From an uncultured beta proteobacterium (GTDB lineage: Bacteria; Pseudomonadota; Gammaproteobacteria; Burkholderiales; SG8-39), in NCBI GenBank assembly GCA_902826155.1, contig CADEDU010000011.1, positions 96,076-116,220 on the forward strand: a stretch of 20,145 nucleotides of DNA, read 5' to 3'. This document shows, piece after piece, positions 7,241 to 14,003 of this stretch. The translations under genes and the position numbers were made by a program. The notes beneath the pieces are model-generated. The model was given only the letters and a program-made list of their open reading frames with translations. It was not told the DNA's origin and did no database searches. Positions within the stretch are counted from its first letter, which is position 1. Each line of letters starts with the position of its first letter.

Positions 7241-8128
7241 ATGCTGCGCTCGCACGATCGCTACGCCTACTCGCCGATCATCGAACGGCCGGTGTACGAC
7301 TGGCCCAATGGCACGCGGCTGGCGGTGTACATCGCCATCAATCTGGAAGTGTTCCCGTTCGGCGAAGGCATGGGTCCGGAGCTCAATCCGCGCCAGCCCG
7401 AGCCGGACGTGCCCAACTACACCTGGCGCGATTGGGGCAATCGTGTCGGCGTGTGGCGCCTGCTCGAACTGCTCGACGCGTTCGAGCTGCCCACGGCTGC
7501 GCTCATCAACACAGAACTCTACGACCACTGTCCGCAGATCCCCGTGGCGTTTCGCAAGCGTGGCGACGAGATGGTGGGGCACGGCCGCACCAACGCCGAG
7601 CGTCAGGCCGAGATGAACGAGGCGACCGAGGCGCAGATGATCCGCGAGGTGACCGAGCGGATCGCGCGCGAGGAAGGGCGTGCGCCGCGCGGCTGGATGG
7701 GTCCGTGGGTGAACGAGACCAGGGTCACGCCCGATCTGCTCGAGGAAGCCGGCTACCACTACGTCATGGACTGGGCGCACGACGATCAACCGACGTGGCT
7801 GCGCACCCGCTCGGGCGGTCGCATTCTGGCGATACCGTACGCGCGGCCCACCAACGACCTGCCGCTCATGCATGGCGCGAAGTTCGCGCCTTCAGTCTGG
7901 GTCGATGTACTGATCGATCAGTTCGACGAGATGCTGGAGCAGTCGCGCCGCCAGCCGATCATCTTCAATCTGTCATTGCACCCGTACCTGATCGGCCACG
8001 CATTCCGCCTGCGACAACTGCGCCGGCTGCTCCGTCACATCGCCACCCGTCGCAGCGCGCTGTGGATCACGCATCCGGGTGCTATCGCCGAGCACGCACG
8101 TACGCTGCCCGCTGGTATGGTGCCGTGA
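7241..8128 (+). CDS. Polysaccharide deacetylase-fold hydrolase, PuuE (allantoinase)-like
   Basis: The predicted protein has 295 residues with no signal peptide, so it should be cytoplasmic. It resembles the PuuE branch of carbohydrate esterase family 4: an N-terminal RLAVYIAINLEVFPFGEG strand where NodB proteins have a metal-binding Asp pair, H114-G-R-T-N (metal-ligand motif 2), GWMGPWVNET (151-160), and a late H247-P-Y-L followed by GHAFRLR. PuuE-type proteins hydrolyse cyclic or linear amides such as allantoin instead of polysaccharides. A cytoplasmic member between a Rieske oxygenase and a deaminase fits nitrogen-ring or formamide/amide hydrolysis. The catalytic base cannot be assigned with certainty. 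The ATG at 7241 has only a weak upstream GGA. The exact reaction is not known. Confidence 0.85.
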   Translation: MLRSHDRYAYSPIIERPVYDWPNGTRLAVYIAINLEVFPFGEGMGPELNPRQPEPDVPNYTWRDWGNRVGVWRLLELLDAFELPTAALINTELYDHCPQIPVAFRKRGDEMVGHGRTNAERQAEMNEATEAQMIREVTERIAREEGRAPRGWMGPWVNETRVTPDLLEEAGYHYVMDWAHDDQPTWLRTRSGGRILAIPYARPTNDLPLMHGAKFAPSVWVDVLIDQFDEMLEQSRRQPIIFNLSLHPYLIGHAFRLRQLRRLLRHIATRRSALWITHPGAIAEHARTLPAGMVP

Positions 8129-8224
8129 ACTGCACGACCACCCCGGCTGATCTCTGAGCGTCGGTCACAGCCAGGCTGAGCTGGACGAACGAAATTCCCG
8201 AACCCCAAACCCGAAGAGGATCCG

Positions 8225-9466
8225 ATGACGATCAAAGCCTCGACCATCCTGCGCAATCTGAAGCCCTGGGGTGAATCGGGCACGCGCGACCTCGCAGTGA
8301 TCGACGGCAAGTTCGCGGCGGTGTCACCGGGCATGCAGGCCGATCGCGTCATCGATGCAGAGGGGCGCCTGGCGGTACCGGGGTTGATCGAGCCGCACAT
8401 CCATCTGGACAAGGTGCTGATCGTCGACACCGTGCGACCGAACGCCTCGGGCACGCTCACCGAGGCGATCGAGATCATCTGGGAACGCAAGCGCCGCTAC
8501 GAGGTGGAGGAGATCGCCGCGCGCGCCGGCCGTGTGATCGAGTCGGCCATCGCCAACGGCGTCACGCACATCCGCACGCACGTTGACGTCGACAACATCG
8601 GCGGTCTGCGTCCGCTCGAAGGCGTGGCGCTGGCACGCAGCCGCTACAAGCACGTGGTCGACATGCAGATCATCGCGTTTCCGCAGGAAGGCATCCTGCG
8701 CAACGCCGGCACCGAGAAGCTGATGTGGGAGGCGATGGAACGCGGGGCGGATGTGGTCGGCGGTATGCCCTTCAACGAGGACAACCCGCAGGCGAGCGCG
8801 CGCCACATCGAGATCGCCTTCGAGATCGCGAAGAAGTACGACGCCGACATCGACATGCACGTGGACGAGACCGACGACCCCAACGCGCGAACGCTGGAGA
8901 TGCTCGCCGACCAGACGATCCGAAACGGCTGGCATGGCCGCGTCACCGCCGGACACACCTGTTCGCTCGCCGGGCACCCCGATGACTACGCGAACATGGT
9001 GATGGACAAGGTGGCGCGGGCGCAGATCCACATGATCACCAACCCGGCCACGAACCTGATGCTGCAGGGGCGCCTTGACAAGCAGCCCAAGCGCCGCGGC
9101 ATCACCCGGGTGCGCGAACTGATGGACCGCGGCGTGAACGTGAGCTTCGGCCAGGACTGCGTGCGCGACACGTTCTATCCGTTCGGCCAGAACGACATGC
9201 TGGAGATCGCGTTCCTCGCCTCGCACGCGGCGCAATTGAGCATGCCCGATCAGATCGAGCAGGTGTTCGCGATGCCGACGATCAACGCGGCCAAGGTGCT
9301 GCGCCTGAAGGACTACGCGCTCGCCCCCGGCGCGCCCGCCAACTGCGTGATCATCGATGCGGGCAATGCGTCGGAGGCGATCCGGTTCCGGCCGCCACGC
9401 CGGATGGTGATGAAGAACGGCCGCGTCGTTGCGGAGTCGAGCGTGACGCGGCGATTGAGTCTTTAG
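8225..9466 (+). CDS. Cytosine deaminase-like amidohydrolase (CodA family)
   Basis: The predicted protein has 413 residues, close to CodA length. Metal-site residues of the amidohydrolase barrel line up in order: H58-I-H60, H212 with E215 in MHVDET, H244 in AGHTC, and D311 in FGQDC. The loop AFPQEGI supplies Q154, the counterpart of the CodA substrate-binding glutamine. The stretch NPATNLMLQGR followed by RRGITRV is also typical. In CodA the segment after the metal Asp reads DPWYP; here it is DTFYP, so a pocket Trp appears to be Phe and the substrate may not be cytosine itself. Related enzymes deaminate cytosine, isocytosine, 5-substituted pyrimidines or triazine-like rings. AGAGGA lies 6 bases before the ATG. 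It is the last gene of the operon starting at 6075, and its stop directly abuts the stop of the convergent LVIVD gene. Confidence 0.9.
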   Translation: MTIKASTILRNLKPWGESGTRDLAVIDGKFAAVSPGMQADRVIDAEGRLAVPGLIEPHIHLDKVLIVDTVRPNASGTLTEAIEIIWERKRRYEVEEIAARAGRVIESAIANGVTHIRTHVDVDNIGGLRPLEGVALARSRYKHVVDMQIIAFPQEGILRNAGTEKLMWEAMERGADVVGGMPFNEDNPQASARHIEIAFEIAKKYDADIDMHVDETDDPNARTLEMLADQTIRNGWHGRVTAGHTCSLAGHPDDYANMVMDKVARAQIHMITNPATNLMLQGRLDKQPKRRGITRVRELMDRGVNVSFGQDCVRDTFYPFGQNDMLEIAFLASHAAQLSMPDQIEQVFAMPTINAAKVLRLKDYALAPGAPANCVIIDAGNASEAIRFRPPRRMVMKNGRVVAESSVTRRLSL

Positions 9467-10585
9467 CTACACCCGCTCGACGATGCTGAGCCCGCGGATG
9501 CGATCGAGCAGATAGATCAATCCGCGATCGTCGACCGTCACGTCGTTACTGCACACGCGCTTGGCGCCTTTGGGCACGTCGGGCATGTACCACGCCACTT
9601 CGCGCGGCGCATGCGGATTGGCGATGTCGATGATCCGCAGCCCCTTGGCGAACCACGCGGTGGGGATCTCAGTGCTGGTGACGATCTCGCACGGTTGATG
9701 GCAGCCGGTGTAGTCCTCCTGCGGTGCACCGTCGGGGTCGTCGATCTGGAAGCTCGACAACGGGATCGGCTTGGTCTCGTCGGTGATGTCGAGCACCCAC
9801 AGGAACGAAGGTGGCGCATCGAACAGCTTGGCCACGTCTTCGTCGGCCACGAGCATCAGCTTGCGGCCGCGCACCGGAAACGGAATCGGCAGCGCGGTGT
9901 GCGTCGGATGTGCGAACGGTGGACTCCAGTCCAGGCCAGATACGAACTTCGGCTTGCTCATGTCGTCGATGTCGAGAATGACGAAGCCGCCGTGCCAGTA
10001 ACTGGTGTACAGCCGGTTGCCCATGCGCAGCGGATGATGGCAACGATGCTGCGTACCTTTCCACGAGGGTTTCTCGCCGCCTTCAGTCCATTGTCCGGGC
10101 ATCCACCAGCGCCCGACCTCGACCGGCTTGGTCGGATCGGCGAGGTCGAGAATCATCATGATGTTGCCCAAATAACCCTTCACCGTCGGCGAGAAGTAGA
10201 CGTAGCGCCCGTCGAAATCGAAGCGATGCACGCCCATGCCGTGCGTCTGCCATTCGGTGATGAGCTTGGGCTTTCCCGGCGTCGACACGTCGTAGATGCC
10301 CAACCCGCCGTTGTAGCTGTCCGGTGCGCCGAGCTGGTACGGGTTGCGCTCGCGGTTGATGACCATCAGATTGTTGGCCACGCGCACCTTGTGCGAGTGC
10401 GTGCCGAGCATCATCCCCAGGCGCGCGAGTTCCTTCGGGTTCTTCGGATCGCTGACGTCGACGATCACCGTGCCGTCGGGCGCGGCCATGTTGCCGATAT
10501 AGGCGATGTTGTTCTTGACGACCACCTGACCGCCGCCCGCGCAGTCGACGTAGCCCACCTCCTTGATGCCTTTGCCTTGACCCAT
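9467..10585 (-). CDS. LVIVD-repeat beta-propeller protein
   Basis: The predicted protein has 372 residues. It carries repeated blade motifs of the LVIVD/choice-of-anchor type: GTVIVDVSDPKNPKELAR, GLGIYDVSTPGKPKLI, IMMILDLADPTKPVEVGR, FVILDIDDMSKPKFVSG, LWVLDITDETKPIPLS and GLRIIDIANPHAPREVAW, spaced for a propeller of about seven blades. Several conserved histidines occur (THSHKV, GTQHRCHHP, GCHQPC), so a metal site is possible. Many LVIVD proteins are exported, but no signal peptide follows this start, MGQGKGIKEVGYVD. The ATG at 10585 has TAGGCGG close upstream and AGGAG further off. It is a single gene convergent with the deaminase-like gene and divergent from the small secreted protein. 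Function unknown; a link to catabolism is only positional. Confidence 0.85.
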   Translation of the reverse strand: MGQGKGIKEVGYVDCAGGGQVVVKNNIAYIGNMAAPDGTVIVDVSDPKNPKELARLGMMLGTHSHKVRVANNLMVINRERNPYQLGAPDSYNGGLGIYDVSTPGKPKLITEWQTHGMGVHRFDFDGRYVYFSPTVKGYLGNIMMILDLADPTKPVEVGRWWMPGQWTEGGEKPSWKGTQHRCHHPLRMGNRLYTSYWHGGFVILDIDDMSKPKFVSGLDWSPPFAHPTHTALPIPFPVRGRKLMLVADEDVAKLFDAPPSFLWVLDITDETKPIPLSSFQIDDPDGAPQEDYTGCHQPCEIVTSTEIPTAWFAKGLRIIDIANPHAPREVAWYMPDVPKGAKRVCSNDVTVDDRGLIYLLDRIRGLSIVERV

Positions 10586-10625
10586 GGCCGCCTACCATCT
10601 CCTCGTTGATTTCAATCCGCCGTTG

Positions 10626-10631
10626 ATCATA
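10626..10631 (-). promoter_or_regulatory. Candidate -10 box for the LVIVD gene
   Basis: On the minus strand TATGAT lies 40 bases before the ATG at 10585. The -35 region is poor. It lies in the 153-base gap between two divergent genes. Weak evidence. Confidence 0.25.
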
Positions 10632-10670
10632 CGCGGAGCGACCGCATGGCGATATCCACGGGGCACCACG

Positions 10671-10698
10671 CGGACACGTCATCGGGCTGCGTTATTCT
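10671..10698 (+). promoter_or_regulatory. Candidate promoter for the small secreted protein gene
   Basis: CGGACA (10671-10676) and TATTCT (10693-10698) are 16 bases apart, a plausible sigma-70 pair. The predicted transcript starts near 10705 and the ATG is at 10739, with AAGGAA as ribosome binding site. Confidence 0.35.
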
Positions 10699-10738
10699 TT
10701 CCACGGGTCCAATCACGACCAAAAACAAGGAACCAGCC

Positions 10739-11206
10739 ATGAAGCCAATATGCAAACGCATTGCCTTGTCCGCTCTCGCCGTCACGCTCGGCGCCTCATT
10801 CGCGATAGGGAGCGCCACGGCGCAGTCCCTGGCCGAACAGGAAGCCTGGGAAAACCAGATGAGCTACACGCAACGATCGATCGACACCGTCGCAGACGTA
10901 TGCAAGGTGAAGCTCGCATTCGAGTACGACAAACCTTCATGGTGGAAGGTGCGTGATCAATGGGGCCAGGGTTCGCCCAACGGCCGTTGCGACGACGTGC
11001 TGAATACGCTCGAGCGCATGTGTCGCAACAGTGCCGCCGCGCAGAAAGCGATCGCGAGCAAGGTGAAGTCGTTGAAGTGCGGTTACGGCGGCAAGACCTC
11101 GGGATTCAGCCTGCGCCTGACCAGCGGGGCGATCTCCTACAACGTCGAGGTCGACAAGCCAAACGTGCAGGATCTGATCGAGAAGTACTTGAAAGAGAAT
11201 CTGTAG
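10739..11206 (+). CDS. Small secreted protein of unknown function
   Basis: The predicted protein has 155 residues. The N-terminus, MKPICKRIALSALAVTLGAS then FAIGSATAQS, is a clear Sec signal peptide with cleavage near ATA-QS, so a periplasmic or secreted protein of about 125 residues is expected. The mature part has four cysteines (in VCKVK, GRCDD, RMCRN and LKCGY), enough for two disulfides, and ends with a beta-rich segment (SGFSLRLTSGAISYNVEV) and a charged helix. AAGGAA precedes the ATG. I do not recognise the family. It is a single transcription unit with its own candidate promoter and a strong hairpin after the stop, so it appears independent of the catabolic genes on both sides. Confidence 0.82.
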   Translation: MKPICKRIALSALAVTLGASFAIGSATAQSLAEQEAWENQMSYTQRSIDTVADVCKVKLAFEYDKPSWWKVRDQWGQGSPNGRCDDVLNTLERMCRNSAAAQKAIASKVKSLKCGYGGKTSGFSLRLTSGAISYNVEVDKPNVQDLIEKYLKENL

Positions 11207-11220
11207 TCGAGCGATCGTCA

Positions 11221-11246
11221 CGGCGCTGCGCGCGTGCGCAGCGCCG
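11221..11246. terminator. Perfect GC-rich hairpin between convergent genes
   Basis: CGGCGCTGCGC (11221-11231), loop GCGT, then GCGCAGCGCCG (11236-11246) is a perfect 11-base-pair stem. It starts 15 bases after the stop of the secreted-protein gene and ends 7 bases before the end of the convergent MaoC-type gene. No T-run follows on either strand, so it may stop transcription in an unusual way or act as an RNA stabiliser. Confidence 0.55.
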
Positions 11247-11252
11247 CTGCTC

Positions 11253-12398
11253 TCAGCTACGACCAGGCAGCTGCGCCACCGCCTTGCCGTGCGCCGAGCG
11301 CTCGCCGTCCTGATTGGTGGCGAGCAGTTCGAACTCCACGTATTTCTTCCCACTCTCCTCGTACTTGCCCGTCACGCTGCCGTTGATGTACAGCGTGTCG
11401 CCTTCGGGATTGTGGCGGCGGATTTCCGAGTAGAGCTTCACCAGCATGCCGTCGTCGCCGATCCAGTTGGTGATCGCATGCGACAGCCATGAACAGCGTT
11501 CCGGCCCGTAATCGTAGGCAATCGGCACGCCCACGCGTGCGGCCAGTTCCTGTTCCCAGTGCACACGCTCGGGGCAATCGGGAATGCCGTAGCGATTCTT
11601 GATCGCGGCCTTGGGGTGATCGTCGAACAGCCGCCACGCAAGCTTGTGCGCGCGGATGTAGAGCCCACCCCAGCCCTGCGTGTATGCGATGAATCCGGTG
11701 ATCGTCATCGGCCCCTTCACCACGGTCGGCAGTTTGGTGCCGATCGTCACGTCTTCCCAGAAGCGTGGGGTCGCGCCGCGTACCTCCTCTTTCGCATACA
11801 GCCGGTAGATCGCCTGGATTTCCTCGTCGGTGTAGACCTTGCGACTCTCTTCGCTCACGCCTTTGTATTTGGTGCCGACCTCGCGCGCGTAGTCACGGTC
11901 GGTGCGAAAGCACCAGGTGTCGGCGCTGCACAGCAGGTCACCGGTCTCGTCGTAAAAATCGCCGTGGTAGATCTGCTGCACCGAGCGGCCGGCGAAGCGC
12001 GTCTGGTGTTCGATCAGATCCTTGAGATAGATGCTGCGCGAGATCTGCGCGTTGCGCCGGATAGGCTTGAACCACTGGAAATCGCAGCCGGCGAACATCG
12101 CATGCACGCCGGGCAGTCCGCCGACGTAGCCGCTGATGATCCGGTCGCACGCCAGGATGAACGAAGGCGGTGCGATCACATCGCCATGGCGCGTCTTCTT
12201 CGCGTATGCGGGATCGCACCACAGCGGATTGTCATCGCCGATGCCGTGCGCATAGTGCCGGATGTTGTCGCGCGTGGCCTCGTAGCACCACGGCTCGATC
12301 GTGTCTTCGATCTTCACGCCGATGCGACGGCGCAGCCCATCCAGCCCCTCGTCGGTGATGCCGACGAACTCGCGATTCAGTGCTTCAGTCATTGCCAT
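11253..12398 (-). CDS. MaoC-type double-hotdog protein (FAS1-like dehydratase domain)
   Basis: The predicted protein has 381 residues, the length of a two-domain hotdog protein. The N-terminal half holds HYAHGIGDDNPLW (48-60) and VIAPPSFIL, typical of the FAS1-like dehydratase domain; the C-terminal half starts near FWEDVTIGTKLP and resembles MaoC. Enoyl-CoA hydratases of this fold use Asp and His in a GDxNPxH motif. Here the His position is W60, which as I recall is common in this subfamily, so the catalytic residues must lie elsewhere or the reaction differs. It is downstream of the acyl-CoA ligase and CoA-transferase genes on the same strand, so it probably handles an acyl-CoA. Two possible ATGs lie six bases apart (12398 and 12392). 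Family is confident, substrate unknown. Confidence 0.86.
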   Translation of the reverse strand: MAMTEALNREFVGITDEGLDGLRRRIGVKIEDTIEPWCYEATRDNIRHYAHGIGDDNPLWCDPAYAKKTRHGDVIAPPSFILACDRIISGYVGGLPGVHAMFAGCDFQWFKPIRRNAQISRSIYLKDLIEHQTRFAGRSVQQIYHGDFYDETGDLLCSADTWCFRTDRDYAREVGTKYKGVSEESRKVYTDEEIQAIYRLYAKEEVRGATPRFWEDVTIGTKLPTVVKGPMTITGFIAYTQGWGGLYIRAHKLAWRLFDDHPKAAIKNRYGIPDCPERVHWEQELAARVGVPIAYDYGPERCSWLSHAITNWIGDDGMLVKLYSEIRRHNPEGDTLYINGSVTGKYEESGKKYVEFELLATNQDGERSAHGKAVAQLPGRS

Positions 12399-12456
12399 CC
12401 GGTTCCGTTTGGTTCATGGATCAGGCGCCGCTTCCTTCGCTTACAAACCTGCTTAC

Positions 12457-13995
12457 CTACTGGCTGCGCGCCCGTTCCCGCAGCACCTTCCGGTTGATCT
12501 TGCCGGCAGGCGTCTTGGGCAGTTCATCCACGAATTCGATCAGGCGCGGATACTCGTGCTTCGCGAGCTGCGCCTTCATGAAACCCTGGATGTCCTCGAT
12601 GATATCGGAGCGGCGCTCGCGCGCGACGATGTACGCCTTGGGCACCTGCCCGCGCGTCGCATCGGGCGCCGCCACTACCGCGGCCTCCGCCACCGCCGGA
12701 TGCTTGAGCAAGGTGTTCTCGATCTCCACGGCACTCATGGTCCAGCCGGCGGAGATGATGACGTCATCGGAACGTCCTTCGATGAAGAAATAGCCCTCTC
12801 CATCGACGTAGCCGCGGTCCTTCACGTGAAACCAGCCGTCCTTGCGGCGCACCGCGATCTCGCCGGTGGTGTCCGGCGGCAGGCGCTCGCCCGCCGCGTC
12901 GATGATCGCGACGTCCGCGCCAGGCACTGGCTTGCCGAGCGAGCCGGCCTTCACCGCGTAGCCGGGCAGCCCTGGATAGTTCACGATCAGCACACCCACC
13001 TCGGTCGTACCGTACATGCTGCACGGTGTGCAGCCGAACGCCTGCTCAATCCAGGCGAACGTGGCCGGATCCATCGGCTCGCCCGAATACGAGACCTTCT
13101 TCAGGCGAATGTCGTAGCGCTCGCGCACCGCCGCGCTGCGCATCATGCGAAACACCGTCGGCGCCGCGGCGAAGTTGTCGATCGTCAGATCCTGCAGTGC
13201 TTCGAACATGCGTACCGCTTCGAACTTGCCGGCGTAACTCGCCGTGTGGATGCCCAACGCGAGCGGCGACAACGTGCCATGCGCCAGACCGTGGCCCCAT
13301 GCCGGCGACGAGGGACAGAAATAGCGATCGCCCGGGCGCAAGCCGCAGCCGTAGAGCGCCGCGATCATCAACGTCACCACCGCACGATGGGTATGCCTGA
13401 CCGCGTCGGGCAGCTCACGCGTCGTGCCCGAGGTGTACTGGAACAGGGCCAGATCGTTGGTGCGCGTCTGCGGCGTGAACTGCCGCGACTCCGCATCGAG
13501 CTCGGCGAAGAACGCAGCGTCGGCGGCAACGATCTGCACGCCGGGAAACTGGCTACGCAGCGTAGCGACGTCGCCCTGCGCGAGCATCAGCGCAGGCTTG
13601 CAGTCGTTGATGCGCAGCGCCAGGCCATCCGGACCGAACAACGTGAACAGCGGCACCGCGATCGCACCCGCCTTCATCGCACCGAACATGCCGACGTAAA
13701 ACGCGAGCGACGGCTCGACCATCACCGCCACGCGATCGCCCGGCCGCACGCCGCGCCGCGCCAGCCAATGCGCAAACTGGCTGGTGCGATCGGCAAGTTG
13801 CGCGAAGTCGTAGTGCTCCAAGCGCCCGTCGGCGAACTTGACGCTGATCGCCGGCCCCTTGTCGCGATGCCGATCGATGCATTCGTGCGCGATGTTCATG
13901 CGCTCGCGATCGCCGTCGAACAGCGCCCACAGCGCCTCCCAGGAGAACGCGCGTTGCAACGCGTCGTACGAATCGACCTCGAGGATGCTTGCCAT
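12457..13995 (-). CDS. AMP-forming acyl-CoA synthetase/ligase
   Basis: The predicted protein is 512 residues from ATG 13995. ANL-superfamily motifs are in order: YTSGTT (187-192), SMYGTTEVG (326-334), GEIAVRRKDGWFHVKDRGY (378-396), GRSDDVIISAGW (407-418), and the C-terminal catalytic lysine K499 in PKTPAGKINR. These enzymes activate a carboxylic acid with ATP and CoA through an acyl-adenylate. The phosphate-binding loop is unusual: after YTSGTT it reads RELPDAVRHTH where most members have GxPKGV, so the loop Lys is Asp. Benzoate-CoA ligase-like or short/medium-chain ligases are the nearest types I can suggest. A GTG at 14007 overlaps the CoA-transferase stop as GTGA, so translation may begin there and add four residues. 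It sits in a same-strand block with that gene and the MaoC-type gene. Confidence 0.92.
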   Translation of the reverse strand: MASILEVDSYDALQRAFSWEALWALFDGDRERMNIAHECIDRHRDKGPAISVKFADGRLEHYDFAQLADRTSQFAHWLARRGVRPGDRVAVMVEPSLAFYVGMFGAMKAGAIAVPLFTLFGPDGLALRINDCKPALMLAQGDVATLRSQFPGVQIVAADAAFFAELDAESRQFTPQTRTNDLALFQYTSGTTRELPDAVRHTHRAVVTLMIAALYGCGLRPGDRYFCPSSPAWGHGLAHGTLSPLALGIHTASYAGKFEAVRMFEALQDLTIDNFAAAPTVFRMMRSAAVRERYDIRLKKVSYSGEPMDPATFAWIEQAFGCTPCSMYGTTEVGVLIVNYPGLPGYAVKAGSLGKPVPGADVAIIDAAGERLPPDTTGEIAVRRKDGWFHVKDRGYVDGEGYFFIEGRSDDVIISAGWTMSAVEIENTLLKHPAVAEAAVVAAPDATRGQVPKAYIVARERRSDIIEDIQGFMKAQLAKHEYPRLIEFVDELPKTPAGKINRKVLRERARSQ

Positions 13996-14003
13996 ACCCG
14001 GCT

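Noticed and set aside
9611..10609. Plus-strand open frame (332 residues) opposite the LVIVD gene
   Set aside because: The minus strand shows regular propeller repeats; the plus frame has none and is a shadow.
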